64,000 nucleotides of DNA from an uncultured Anaerolineae bacterium. Its GTDB lineage: Bacteria; Chloroflexota; Anaerolineae; Anaerolineales; Villigracilaceae. Below, piece after piece: positions 28,382 to 36,933 of this stretch. Location: assembly GCA_903875215.1 (NCBI GenBank), contig CAIQVH010000016.1:372001-436000 (forward strand), written 5' to 3'. A program made the position numbers and the translations under genes. Within the stretch, counting starts at the first letter, position 1, and every line of letters begins with the position of its first letter. The notes beneath the pieces were generated by a model, which searched no databases, was not told the DNA's origin, and saw only the letters and a list, made by a program, of their open reading frames with translations.

Positions 28382-29461
28382 ATGAGTACAAACAGGAAAA
28401 CCAGCACAATGAAGGAAATTGGGAAAGAACACCCAGTTGAGTATCGCCGCGAGGTGCTAAAACCCTTGTTTGATTGCATCATCGGCGCAGAATCCTGTTA
28501 CCTGATCGGTGCTGGCAGCATGGGGAAAACCCGCATCCTTGACCACATGATCCGCAGTGACGTTCAGAATGACTACCTTAAGGAGAGAGCCGCCCAGACG
28601 TTGATTTGCCGTGTCGATATGAATCGCTTGAGCGATTACTCAGAATGGGAATTTTACGAACTGATGCTTTTTACATTCATACAGACCATCGGAAACCATG
28701 AAAAGGATAGCCTGGTCAAGCTATCTGCCAATCTCATGGAAAAATTCCTGCTTCCGGTCTTAGACCAACCCGAAAATACCATCCGGGCTTTACGTTTCCT
28801 CGAGCTGGCTATTTCAAATTTGATGGTTGAAGACGAAGAGAATTCCATCTGCTTTTTACTGGATGAATTTGACGAAGCCTATCGCCGTTTACCTGCCAAA
28901 GTCTTTGCCCATTTGCGCGGTATCCGCGATACCCATAAAAACCGATTGTGCTACGCTCTTCTGCTGCGGAATCAGCCTGCGCGGCTGCGCCCGCAAATGA
29001 AAGAGCATGAGAGTTTTTATGAACTGTTCTCAAGGAATGTGATCCCAATCCGGGCCTATACATCCAAGGATGCTTCAGCGATGATCAGCCAGTTGGAAGA
29101 AAGGCGCAATCGCCCGATTGAGGAGGATGAGACACGCGAGAAGATTTACCTGTTAAGCGGCGGTCATCCCGGCCTGATTCAGGCTATTTTTTCGTTGCTG
29201 CTCAAACTCTCTGAAGGGAATTCCGACCTGTTCGATCCGCGTTGGCTGATAACCCAGGAGGTCATCAGAGAAGAGTGCCGGAAGCTGCTGGAAAGCCTGG
29301 AAGCCGAGGAGCGTGCCTGGCTGGTGCAGTTCACCCGCGAAGGCTTGAACGGGTTGGATCCACAGGTACGCCAGATCTTGCAAGTTAAGGGAGTGTTGAT
29401 CAAAAATGAACTAAAAACAAGGGTTTTCAGCCCCATTCTTCACCTTTATTTGCAGCAATAG
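28382..29461 (+). CDS. AAA/STAND-like ATPase with C-terminal winged helix
   Basis: A 359-residue ATPase closing the cluster. Walker A is GAGSMGKT (43-50), Walker B is CFLLDEFDEAY near 159, and a sensor-like Arg cluster follows in LLLRNQPARLR. The helical lid contains YLLSGGHPGLIQAIF, the GxP motif typical of ORC/Cdc6 and STAND ATPases. The last 70 residues form a winged-helix-like region (GLDPQVRQILQVKGVLI). No effector or repeat domain is attached, so a partner protein probably carries the output. AAAGGAG lies before the ATG, 12 bases after the previous stop. Confidence 0.82.
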   Translation: MSTNRKTSTMKEIGKEHPVEYRREVLKPLFDCIIGAESCYLIGAGSMGKTRILDHMIRSDVQNDYLKERAAQTLICRVDMNRLSDYSEWEFYELMLFTFIQTIGNHEKDSLVKLSANLMEKFLLPVLDQPENTIRALRFLELAISNLMVEDEENSICFLLDEFDEAYRRLPAKVFAHLRGIRDTHKNRLCYALLLRNQPARLRPQMKEHESFYELFSRNVIPIRAYTSKDASAMISQLEERRNRPIEEDETREKIYLLSGGHPGLIQAIFSLLLKLSEGNSDLFDPRWLITQEVIREECRKLLESLEAEERAWLVQFTREGLNGLDPQVRQILQVKGVLIKNELKTRVFSPILHLYLQQ

Positions 29462-29503
29462 CTGGCTTTTTATCAGCCTGGCCGGGCTGGAGAAGTGACA
29501 AAA

Positions 29504-29550
29504 AAGGTGCGCTGGCATTCATCACTACAGCATGAATGCCAGCGCACCTT
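29504..29550. terminator. Long terminator hairpin between the signalling cluster and nrfA
   Basis: AAGGTGCGCTGGCATTCAT and its exact complement form a 19-bp stem around a 9-base loop, 42 bases after the ATPase stop. A-rich on the left, so it probably ends the minus-strand nrfHA transcript as well. Confidence 0.85.
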
Positions 29551-29580
29551 GTGTTTCAAAAATGGGTGGTACGGTTCAGG

Positions 29581-30954
29581 TTATTTTGCCGGGGATGGTT
29601 TGGGATCCAGGGCGTTGTAGACACCGGTCGCCAACAAGGCGGGGTCAGAGGCGGCCTGGGAGGCTTTCATCTGCGCCTGGCGGGCCAGGTCGGTGGAGTC
29701 GGCCAGCATTTTTAGGATGTATTCGGGGTTATGGAAGCCCATGCTGTTCTCGGCGGAGACAAAGTCCCACATGAACTGGGCTTTGCGATGCAGGGCGCGG
29801 GCTTCATCGAGCAGGGTAGCATTGCTGGCCGGGTTGGCGGTGGCAGTTTTGATGGCGGTCAGCGAGTCGATCAGGGCATTTTCGGTGGCGAGTTTGGTGT
29901 TGTAAACCTGATCCTGGATAAGGTTGACACGGCGCAGGACGGATTCGGTATCGGTATGGCATTGTCCGCAGGCCAGTTCGGGGTTTTTCAGCGGGCTGTG
30001 GATGTCGTGCATGGAGTATTTGGCCGCGCCTTCGCGGACGTAGGGCATGTGGCAATCGGCGCAGGAGACGCCTGCGTTATAGTGCGTCGAACCAGCGGTG
30101 TACATTTCGTATTCTGGGTGCTGCGCTTTCAGCATGGGGATTTTGGCATCGGGGTATTCCCAGTCGGCTTTGAAGGTGCCTTCGGCCAGGGCTTTGTCGT
30201 AGTAGGCCAGGATCTGGTCGATGCGCGTGCCTTCGGCCCAGGGGAAGTGCAGGACTTTCTTTTCTCCGACCATGTAATATTCCACGTGGCAGTTGGCGCA
30301 AACGAGTGAGCGCATTTCCTGGCGCGAGAAGGTTCGCCAGTCTTTGCCTTGTTCTTTCAGCGCGGCTTCGAGCGAGGGATTGGTGACGATCAGGCGCATG
30401 GTTCCGGCTTCGTGGCAGTTGGCGCAGCCGATGGAGTTCTGGATTTTTCCGGAGTCGGTCATCTGCTGGAAAGTCATAGCGTCGTAGCCTTCCAGGCCGA
30501 GTTCGTTCCACAGGGCGGGGTTGTTGGAGCTTTTGCAGCTGTAGCAGGTGGCGTGGGTTTCCTTGGGGTCGCCGGCTTTCAGGTTCAGGCGCGCTGTTTG
30601 GCGGACATCGGTCAGCGCCCACTCGTGGCCCCGGTCGTCGTTGTATTCTTTGCTGAAGGGGTATCCGGCAAAAAGAATGATCTGGCGCGGGTCTTTTTCG
30701 AGGTGTGAGAATTTGCTCGAGCCGCCGTAGGTGGTGTCGGTGGTGTTGAGCTTGGTTTTGAGCAGGGAGGCGTATTCGTTGGGGAAATTGATTCCCCATT
30801 GAGACGAATCGGGTTCCATGGCTTTGATCTCGACCAGCGGCTGCATGGCGCGCTGCTGCGGGGGGTTGTTGTTGACGAAGATCAGTGTGCCGGTGAGCAG
30901 GGCGCCGAGCAGGATGACCAGGCCGGCCAGGATCAGGGTGGTATATTTTTGCAT
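29581..30954 (-). CDS. nrfA: Ammonia-forming cytochrome c nitrite reductase, catalytic subunit
   Basis: A 457-residue exported pentahaem enzyme reducing nitrite to ammonium with six electrons. An N-terminal membrane/signal segment (9-27) precedes five haem motifs. The catalytic haem has Lys instead of His (CYSCK, 137-141), and the others are CANCH (177-181), CANCH (219-223), CADCH and CGQCH. The KAQH motif before haem 4 is the family marker and calcium-site element. It follows nrfH by 16 bases. This gives the organism respiratory or detoxifying nitrite ammonification. Confidence 0.97.
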   Translation of the reverse strand: MQKYTTLILAGLVILLGALLTGTLIFVNNNPPQQRAMQPLVEIKAMEPDSSQWGINFPNEYASLLKTKLNTTDTTYGGSSKFSHLEKDPRQIILFAGYPFSKEYNDDRGHEWALTDVRQTARLNLKAGDPKETHATCYSCKSSNNPALWNELGLEGYDAMTFQQMTDSGKIQNSIGCANCHEAGTMRLIVTNPSLEAALKEQGKDWRTFSRQEMRSLVCANCHVEYYMVGEKKVLHFPWAEGTRIDQILAYYDKALAEGTFKADWEYPDAKIPMLKAQHPEYEMYTAGSTHYNAGVSCADCHMPYVREGAAKYSMHDIHSPLKNPELACGQCHTDTESVLRRVNLIQDQVYNTKLATENALIDSLTAIKTATANPASNATLLDEARALHRKAQFMWDFVSAENSMGFHNPEYILKMLADSTDLARQAQMKASQAASDPALLATGVYNALDPKPSPAK

Positions 30955-30970
30955 GGTGTTTCTCCTCGGG

Positions 30971-31459
30971 TTATTTGGTTGGGTAGAGCGTGGAATCTTG
31001 CATGGGCAGCAGGGTCAGGCCGCGCGCGCCGTGGGCGACATTGCGGTGGCAATCCCAGCAGAAGCGGTCATTGGTTTGTGGGCCCATGACCACGGCCTCG
31101 ATGGTGTTTTTATGACAGCGGATGCAGTTTTCCATGATGATGGTTTTTGTCTCAGGCTTGGCGCGAATCAGCTCGGGGGTTTGGCCGGTGCTGAAGATGT
31201 AGACATCGTGCATGCCGGTGCGGCCTTTTTCCAGGTAGTAGATGAGCACGTTTTGGTGCGGCAGGTGACAGTCTACGCACTCGGTCCATTTTTCGTGCGG
31301 GCCGTGGTACCAGTTTTCGTAGGCGGCATCCATGACGTGGCAGTTGGCGCAGGTTTCGGGGCGGCTGCCGGCGTAGGTGAGCGCTTCACTGGTGTAGGCG
31401 AAAATTCCTAGGGCGATGACTGCAATCAGGATGGCGAGAATTGGAATATATTTGGACAT
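30971..31459 (-). CDS. nrfH: Cytochrome c nitrite reductase small subunit (tetrahaem quinol dehydrogenase)
   Basis: A 162-residue NapC/NirT-family membrane-anchored cytochrome. One N-terminal membrane helix (5-22) precedes four haem motifs: CANCH (37-41), CVDCH (61-65), CIRCH and CWDCH. It oxidises menaquinol and passes electrons to NrfA. First gene of nrfHA, behind a CRP/FNR-like site placed for activation. Confidence 0.96.
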   Translation of the reverse strand: MSKYIPILAILIAVIALGIFAYTSEALTYAGSRPETCANCHVMDAAYENWYHGPHEKWTECVDCHLPHQNVLIYYLEKGRTGMHDVYIFSTGQTPELIRAKPETKTIIMENCIRCHKNTIEAVVMGPQTNDRFCWDCHRNVAHGARGLTLLPMQDSTLYPTK

Positions 31460-31494
31460 GTTTCACCTTTACGGTGTGATTTCGATACTATGGA

Positions 31495-31539
31495 ATCATA
31501 TCGCAGGGGTTCGAATCTGTTTGTGATGTAAGTTACAAA
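31495..31539 (-). promoter_or_regulatory. nrfHA promoter with CRP/FNR-like activator site
   Basis: The palindrome TTTGTGA-TGTAAG-TTACAAA occupies 31520-31539. On the minus strand TATGAT (31500-31495) is a good -10 and predicts a start at 31488, which places the palindrome centre at exactly -41.5, the class II activator position. The -35 box is replaced by the site, as expected for activator-dependent promoters. Confidence 0.72.
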
Positions 31540-31596
31540 TAGCGCAGGTTGCGCAGGTTGGGGGAAGCAATTTGTACGGATTGTGGCCTGGTTCGA

Positions 31597-31602
31597 TATA
31601 AT
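31597..31602 (+). promoter_or_regulatory. -10 box of the GMC oxidoreductase gene
   Basis: TATAAT lies 28 bases before the start codon, with GGAGG between. No strong -35; TTGTAC at 31572 would need a 19-base spacer. The CRP/FNR-like site at 31520-31539 lies about 80 bases upstream of the predicted start and could serve both directions. Confidence 0.55.
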
Positions 31603-31630
31603 TAGCCGAAATTCCCAGGAGGCGTTCCAG

Positions 31631-33214
31631 ATGTCTGAAACTATTTATGATTTTGTGATCATTGGCAGCGGGTTTGGCGGCTCAGTTTCGGCTCTGCGGC
31701 TGGCCGAAAAGGGGTATTCTGTGCTGGTGCTGGAGAAGGGTAAACGCTTCCGCGATGAGGATTTTGCCCGAACGAACTGGCAGTTCTGGAAGTATGTCTG
31801 GATTCCGGCTTTGCGGGCGCATGGGATTTTGCAGATTGCGATTCTGAACGGGGTGATGGTGCTGCACGGGGCCGGGGTGGGCGGTGGGAGTTTGGGCTAT
31901 GCCAATGTGCTGGAGGTACCGACCGGGGAGACGTTTGCCACTCCGGCCTGGAATTTGCCGATTAAGTGGGGGGATGTGCTCGCTCCGCACTATGCCGAGG
32001 CGCGTAGAATGCTTGGCGCGGCGCGCAACCCGAGGTTGTGGAAGGCGGATGAACTTTTCCGCGAGATTGCGCAGGAGCGTGGCATGGGCGATTCTTTCCG
32101 CGCCACGGAGGTGGGGGCGTATTTTGGCGAGGCGGGCAAAACGGTTGCTGACCCTTATTTTGGGGGCGCTGGGCCGGAGCGGGCAGGTTGCCAGCATTGC
32201 GGCGGCTGCATGGTGGGTTGTCGGAAGAATGCCAAGAATACGCTGCCGAAGAATTATCTCTATTTTGCTGAGAAACGTGGGGTGAAGGTGCGGGCGGAAG
32301 TGGAAGTAGTGGATGTGCGTCCCGTGAGCGGTGAGGCGTGTTACGAGGTCAGTTTTCAGCCGAGCACTCACCTGTTTAAACGGGGGCAGGCTGTCCGCGC
32401 GAAGAATGTCATTTTCTCCGCAGGGGTGATGGGGACGATGAATCTGCTGCTCAAGCTGCGGGATGTCCGTAAGTCTCTGCCGGATCTTTCAGCGCGCCTG
32501 GGAGACCAGATTCGCACGAACAGCGAGGCCCTGCTCGGGTCGGTGGCGCGGACTGCGGAGGTCAATTACTCGGAAGGTGTTTCGATTTCGTCCATTTTCA
32601 ATGCGGATGCGGTGACGCGTATTGAGCCGGTGCGCTACCCGGATGGTTCGTCGCTGATGCGCTTCTTGGGCGCGCCGCTGATTTCGGATGTGACCAGTAT
32701 TCCGGCGCGGCTGTGGCGTTCGTTGGTTTGGGCGTTGCTGCACCCGATCGATTATTTGCGGGTGATGGCGCTGCCAGGTTGGGCGCATAATGCCACTATC
32801 ATCCTGGTGATGCAGCATGTGGATAATGCGATGAAGTTCCGCATTGGCCGCTCGTGGCTGACGGGTTTCCGGCGCGGGTTGGTGGCGGTGAAGGATGAAG
32901 GCCGCGCGATTGCGGCGCGCATTGGGGTGGGGCATGATGTGGTGCGCGAGTTTTCACGGCGCATGAATGGTGTGCCGCTCGGTTCGGTGACGGAAAATCT
33001 GTTCAACCTGCCGACGACGGCCCACATTTTGGGCGGTGCGCCGATCGGCGCGGAAGCTGGTTCGGGTGTGGTGAATGAGAATTTTCAGGTGCATAATTAC
33101 CCCGGCCTGTATATTATTGATGGCTCGATCATGCCAGCCAACCCGGGCGTGAACCCCAGCCTGACGATTACGGCCCTGGCTGAATACGCCATGTCCAAAA
33201 TTGCGCCGCGCTAG
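31631..33214 (+). CDS. GMC-family FAD oxidoreductase (cholesterol-oxidase-like) with Cys cluster
   Basis: A 527-residue flavoprotein. The dinucleotide-binding motif is IIGSGFGGSVSALRLAEKG at 9-27. A Cys cluster CQHCGGCMVGCRKNAKNT near 195-212 is typical of one GMC branch and looks like an iron-sulfur or structural site. The C-terminal FAD/substrate region is IIDGSIMPANPGVNPSLTI. No Sec or Tat signal. Relatives oxidise alcohols or sterols, but the substrate here is unknown. I chose the ATG at 31631 because GGAGG precedes it; the in-frame upstream start is inside the promoter. Divergent from nrfHA. Confidence 0.88.
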   Translation: MSETIYDFVIIGSGFGGSVSALRLAEKGYSVLVLEKGKRFRDEDFARTNWQFWKYVWIPALRAHGILQIAILNGVMVLHGAGVGGGSLGYANVLEVPTGETFATPAWNLPIKWGDVLAPHYAEARRMLGAARNPRLWKADELFREIAQERGMGDSFRATEVGAYFGEAGKTVADPYFGGAGPERAGCQHCGGCMVGCRKNAKNTLPKNYLYFAEKRGVKVRAEVEVVDVRPVSGEACYEVSFQPSTHLFKRGQAVRAKNVIFSAGVMGTMNLLLKLRDVRKSLPDLSARLGDQIRTNSEALLGSVARTAEVNYSEGVSISSIFNADAVTRIEPVRYPDGSSLMRFLGAPLISDVTSIPARLWRSLVWALLHPIDYLRVMALPGWAHNATIILVMQHVDNAMKFRIGRSWLTGFRRGLVAVKDEGRAIAARIGVGHDVVREFSRRMNGVPLGSVTENLFNLPTTAHILGGAPIGAEAGSGVVNENFQVHNYPGLYIIDGSIMPANPGVNPSLTITALAEYAMSKIAPR

Positions 33215-33231
33215 AAGAACTTTTGAAAACG

Positions 33232-33268
33232 AACAGGAGCCAGCGAAATTTTCAAGCTGGCTCCTGTT
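33232..33268. terminator. Hairpin between the GMC oxidoreductase and MerR genes
   Basis: AACAGGAGCCAGC and GCTGGCTCCTGTT form a 13-bp perfect stem with an 11-base loop between convergent genes. There is no long T run on either side. Confidence 0.7.
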
Positions 33269-33284
33269 GATTCTGCGGGGCGGG

Positions 33285-34040
33285 TTACTTTTTTGCGGCT
33301 TGCCGTGCAGTAACATAGATGCGCACCGCCTCCAGCATGAATTCGGCCAGCTGTGGGTGCATGGCGTCATAATTGGCCTTGAAGCGCGGGTCGGTGTTGT
33401 ACATCTCTGCCAGGCCGAGCAATTGTTCCAGGTTCGGCGTCCAGAAATAGCCCATGTGTTGGCGCCAGTGTTCGATACCGGCCTGCGCTGCGGGTGACCC
33501 GGCGCCCTGTGGCATAGCGGCGATCAGCTCCACGTGGACCTGGTTGCCTTCGGCCAGGATGGCCTGCTGTTTTTCTTTGCCGTAAGCCTTCCACTTGCGG
33601 TTCGATGCGCGCACAGTTTCCGGATCGTACAGTTGTTCGGCCTCGGCGGCCAGTTTTTCCTGTTCTTCCTCGCTAAACGCCGCGAAAAGTTGTTTGTTGC
33701 TCATTGTTTTTTGTCCTTTCAGGTGTAGTAACGTATTGTCCACTGTCTCGATCAGGCGCAGCAGGTGCTCGATGCGTGTTTCCAGTTCCAGCTTGTGGTT
33801 TTCCAGCGCAGAGAGTGCGTCAAAATCGGGGCGCTCCATCAGTTGGCGAATCTCCTCCAGCGGCAGATCCAGCTCGCGATAGAATAGAATTTGCTGCAGG
33901 CGCAGCACAGCCGCCTCGCCATAGTAGCGGTAACCATTCTCGCCCGTTTGGGTTGGCTTCAGCAGCCCAATCTGGTCATAGTGGTGCAAAGTGCGCGGGG
34001 TAACGCCCGCCAGGGTAGAGAGTTGTTTGACCGTGAACAT
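33285..34040 (-). CDS. MerR-family regulator with TipAS-like drug-binding domain
   Basis: A 251-residue regulator. Residues 1-70 are a MerR winged helix (FTVKQLSTLAGVTPRTLHHYDQIGLL), followed by a dimerisation coiled coil and a C-terminal TipAS-type globin-like domain (about 115-245; LFAAFSEEEQEKLAAEAEQLY, HWRQHMGYFW). TipA-class proteins bind peptide antibiotics or other drugs and activate their own promoter. I chose the ATG at 34040: the -10 box ends 6 bases before it, predicting a leaderless mRNA. A GTG/ATG 6 codons earlier lies inside the promoter. Confidence 0.9.
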   Translation of the reverse strand: MFTVKQLSTLAGVTPRTLHHYDQIGLLKPTQTGENGYRYYGEAAVLRLQQILFYRELDLPLEEIRQLMERPDFDALSALENHKLELETRIEHLLRLIETVDNTLLHLKGQKTMSNKQLFAAFSEEEQEKLAAEAEQLYDPETVRASNRKWKAYGKEKQQAILAEGNQVHVELIAAMPQGAGSPAAQAGIEHWRQHMGYFWTPNLEQLLGLAEMYNTDPRFKANYDAMHPQLAEFMLEAVRIYVTARQAAKK

Positions 34041-34046
34041 GGCGTT

Positions 34047-34077
34047 ATGATAAACCATGACGTAACGTTAATGTCAA
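34047..34077 (-). promoter_or_regulatory. MerR-type promoter with 19-bp spacer and dyad operator
   Basis: On the minus strand TTGACA (34077-34072), a 19-base spacer, then TATCAT (34052-34047). The spacer and flanks hold an imperfect dyad with TGAC at both ends (TGACATTAACGTTACGTCA). Over-long spacers with a central operator are the hallmark of promoters twisted into action by MerR proteins. Confidence 0.82.
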
Positions 34078-34171
34078 GGGCTGGCAACGGATTGGGAGCG
34101 GATAAACGGATAAAAACGGATAAAATGAACCTGACACCTGCCACCTCGCACCTGACACTTGATCCCTATTT

Positions 34172-34843
34172 ATGGACATTCTCTACGTAGACACTTCCCT
34201 GCTCATTCTCAATAAACCCGCCGGAATCCCCGTTCTGCCCGATGGCTGGGAACCGGACGCCCCGTATCTGTTCAACCAGCTCGAAGAGCAATATCCGGGC
34301 CTGGGGGTGGTGCACCGCCTGGACAAAATTACCAGCGGGGTGATGGTTTTCGCTCGCACAGCGCAAGCGCACCGGGCGCTGAACATCCAATTTGAAAAGC
34401 ACGCGGCCCAAAAGGTGTATCACGCCCTGTGTAACGGCAACCCGCGCTGGAAAGAACACGTCGCCAAACACCCTTTGCGCATTAATGTTGGTCACAAACA
34501 CCGCACCATGGTGGACACACGCCAGGGCAAACCGGCCGAAACCCACTTCAAAGTGCTGAAACGCTACCGCGGCCCGGCCTCCGGGCTGGAATTTGCCTTG
34601 CTGGAATGTACCCCCGCTACCGGCCGCACGCACCAGATTAGAGTCCACGCCTACGCTCTGGGCCTGCCTCTCGTCGCCGACACACTTTACAGCGCCCCGC
34701 CCACCGATTTAATCGCCCGCCCGGCGCTGCACGCCCTGGCCCTGACGCTGACTCACCCTGAAACCGGCGAACGCATGAGCTTCAGCGCCCCCTACCCGGA
34801 CGATTTTGCGCAGGCAATTACCGAGCTGGAGCATTTACCGTGA
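34172..34843 (+). CDS. RluA-family pseudouridine synthase
   Basis: A 223-residue RNA-modifying enzyme. The catalytic motif is VVHRLDKITSGVMVFA with Asp51; the later ATGRTHQIRVHAYALGLPLVAD is the second family signature. It has no S4 domain, so it is a short RluA-type enzyme; the target rRNA or tRNA site cannot be assigned. No strong ribosome site. Its TGA overlaps the GTG of the next gene. Confidence 0.9.
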   Translation: MDILYVDTSLLILNKPAGIPVLPDGWEPDAPYLFNQLEEQYPGLGVVHRLDKITSGVMVFARTAQAHRALNIQFEKHAAQKVYHALCNGNPRWKEHVAKHPLRINVGHKHRTMVDTRQGKPAETHFKVLKRYRGPASGLEFALLECTPATGRTHQIRVHAYALGLPLVADTLYSAPPTDLIARPALHALALTLTHPETGERMSFSAPYPDDFAQAITELEHLP

Positions 34844-35535
34844 AAGTCAGCGTTGTGGAAACTGCTGAAAACATCGAATTCTCTGTTCTGGAACGCGTAG
34901 ACGTCAGCGACGAGACCCTGCAAGGGATGTTTTACACGCTGAAAGATGAGCGTTGGGCCAGAGGCTATCCCAAAGACCGGTTGATGTTCCTGCAAAACCT
35001 GGCGCAGATGGAGCAGAACTACAACGCCTACCTGCCCGACGAACTCCACCAGGAAAACCGCACCCAGGCCGACCTGGACGCGGCACTAGAATGGTTGTGC
35101 ACGGAGTTCGAGGAGCGCAGCGTGCGCTGGTGGCTGGCTGGCAGCGGGGCGCTCTATGTGCGCGGGATTGCTGTCAAGCCGCACGACCTGGATGTGATGA
35201 CTTTCAAAACCGAGATCGAGAAAATTCGTGAGATGATTGCGCCGTACATCGTCGAGCCGTTCCATCACGTCACCGGCTGGGTCGTCAAGGGTTTTGGCGT
35301 CGTTAACTACCGCTACCGCCTCGACTTTGCCTTTGAACCGGAAGCTTGGGTCGATGGCCAGGGCCCGGTCGATTTTGGCCCGTATGCCGAGGCACACGTT
35401 CAACCGGTACAGTGGCACGGCCACGAGATTTTGGTGCCGCCGATTGAGCTGCAAATCGCGCCCAATGAGGCACGCGGACGGCATGAGCGGGTGGCGCTGA
35501 TACAGGAGTACATTAAATCCACTAATCTACACTAA
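34840..35535 (+). CDS. Nucleotidyltransferase-fold protein
   Basis: A 231-residue protein starting at a GTG in a 4-base overlap. Residues 97-120 (WWLAGSGALYVRGIAVKPHDLDVMT) contain the GS...DxD motif of the polymerase-beta-like fold (Asp116 and Asp118), with a likely third carboxylate in YRLDFAFEP. This resembles MNT/AbiEii-type or aminoglycoside-type nucleotidyltransferases. A toxin or antitoxin role is not suggested by the neighbours. The N-terminal 90 residues are unfamiliar. Coupling to a pseudouridine synthase hints at an RNA-related or housekeeping role, weakly. Confidence 0.65.
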   Translation: MKVSVVETAENIEFSVLERVDVSDETLQGMFYTLKDERWARGYPKDRLMFLQNLAQMEQNYNAYLPDELHQENRTQADLDAALEWLCTEFEERSVRWWLAGSGALYVRGIAVKPHDLDVMTFKTEIEKIREMIAPYIVEPFHHVTGWVVKGFGVVNYRYRLDFAFEPEAWVDGQGPVDFGPYAEAHVQPVQWHGHEILVPPIELQIAPNEARGRHERVALIQEYIKSTNLH

Positions 35536-35555
35536 TCAACGCGAAGTTTTACAAG

Positions 35556-35578
35556 AAAACCGCCCGTGAGGGCGGTTT
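35556..35578. terminator. Terminator hairpin
   Basis: AAACCGCCC, GTGA loop, GGGCGGTTT. It lies between the convergent nucleotidyltransferase and DUF1015 genes, with A and T flanks suited to both strands. Confidence 0.85.
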
Positions 35579-35604
35579 CTGATTACTGCTCACTGACTCA
35601 CTGA

Positions 35605-36912
35605 TTACTGGATCTTGCGGGCTTCCACGTAAAACCGCTTCTCTTTGGCTTCGCCCATTGAGAAGGTTTTGCGCGGCAGGGCGCCATCGAGGATCACCGT
35701 CTTGAATAGATCACCCTTGTGCATCCCGGGGATATAGATGCCGACATTTCCGGGCTGGCTGCCAAGGCGCACCGTGACCTCCTGGCCGTGGACGTAGTCG
35801 ATTTTTTCCGCGCCGCCGTTTTTCAGGAAGGGGTCGAGGCAGGCCTGGATCGTGCCGACCGGCAGGTTGGTGTGCGGGTTGGAAATTTCTCCGACGCCGC
35901 AGCCGTTTTCGGTGACGATACCGATCAACTGCCGGAGCGGATCGCCAGCATCGACGCGTTTCACCATTTCTGTGGCATTTTCCACCGGGCTGAACCCGAA
36001 ATCTGCGCCGAAGAATTCTGACAACGCTGCGAAGAAATCCTTTTTCAGCCCAAACAACACGCGATGGATTGGCTCAAATTCCAGGCCTTCATCGTGGACA
36101 TTTTCAATTTCAACCAGCGCATAGCGGGCGGGATGTTCCATCCCGACCGTGGCTTTCATCTTTTCCCAGATGGCCTTGGCAGTGGCGAGCGAGTGATTGC
36201 CGTCGCCCATTGCAAAGAGCAGGACGGGCTGGCCGGCGGGAAGGCCATATTTGGCGGCGAACACTTCCGGCTGGGCCAAATTGCGCAAGGCCGCCACAAC
36301 CTGCGCCTCGTCGGGGACGGCGTAACCGGTCAGGTGACCGCTGCCAAGCATCAGGTCAAAATCGTAGAGCTTTTCCAGCGTGGCTTTGGCGGCGGCGAGT
36401 GGTTCGATGACGGTTTGTTCGGGGTCGTCGATCAGCACCAGGATGTGCGGTAATTCGAGCGGCGCGCCCTCGCGGATTTTTATGCGCGGTGGCAGGCGTT
36501 CGACGATCGTGCCCTCGGTGGCGCGGATCAGGCTGGTGGAGCCTTTAGTGTAATCATAACATTCCAGGTCGAGGCACAGCATCAGGCCGCGGCGGGTTTT
36601 CCCTGCGACAGTGCGTTCGACATAGATCAGGCCTTCGCGCGGCTGGAGCAGACCAGCGTTCAGGTACTGGCGCATCGTTTGCTGGATGCTCTGGATGCGT
36701 TCTGCTTCGCCGGGTTGCTCGAGGTAGATTTCGGGCAGGGTGATGCGGAAGGTGGAAGGTGCATCGCCGACGATTTTTTCCACCTGTTCCCAGTATTCGG
36801 GCTCGGAGGTGAACTGGTCAACGGCGATGGCGGCCCATTTGTGCGGGTCGAGGCCCGCTTTGGGCAGGTAAATCTCGGGGATGAGCAGGCCGAGGTCGGG
36901 GTAGAGTTTCAT
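35605..36912 (-). CDS. DUF1015 family protein
   Basis: A 435-residue soluble protein. Typical DUF1015 elements are WAAIAVDQFTSEPEYWEQV at the N-terminus, LVLIDDPEQTVIEPL in the middle, and FAMGDGNHSLATAKAIWE, where the GDGNHS motif is the best-known family marker. Function is not established; members are often beside serA, as here. I used the ATG at 36912; the 9-residue in-frame extension is unlikely. Separated from serA by 78 bases that can form a hairpin. Confidence 0.88.
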   Translation of the reverse strand: MKLYPDLGLLIPEIYLPKAGLDPHKWAAIAVDQFTSEPEYWEQVEKIVGDAPSTFRITLPEIYLEQPGEAERIQSIQQTMRQYLNAGLLQPREGLIYVERTVAGKTRRGLMLCLDLECYDYTKGSTSLIRATEGTIVERLPPRIKIREGAPLELPHILVLIDDPEQTVIEPLAAAKATLEKLYDFDLMLGSGHLTGYAVPDEAQVVAALRNLAQPEVFAAKYGLPAGQPVLLFAMGDGNHSLATAKAIWEKMKATVGMEHPARYALVEIENVHDEGLEFEPIHRVLFGLKKDFFAALSEFFGADFGFSPVENATEMVKRVDAGDPLRQLIGIVTENGCGVGEISNPHTNLPVGTIQACLDPFLKNGGAEKIDYVHGQEVTVRLGSQPGNVGIYIPGMHKGDLFKTVILDGALPRKTFSMGEAKEKRFYVEARKIQ

Positions 36913-36933
36913 TTGGGGTAACCATGACCCCCC

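Noticed and set aside
31505-31525. GGTTCGAATC, resembling a tRNA T-arm
   Set aside because: No matching acceptor, D or anticodon stems are found around it, and it lies next to the nrfHA regulatory site.
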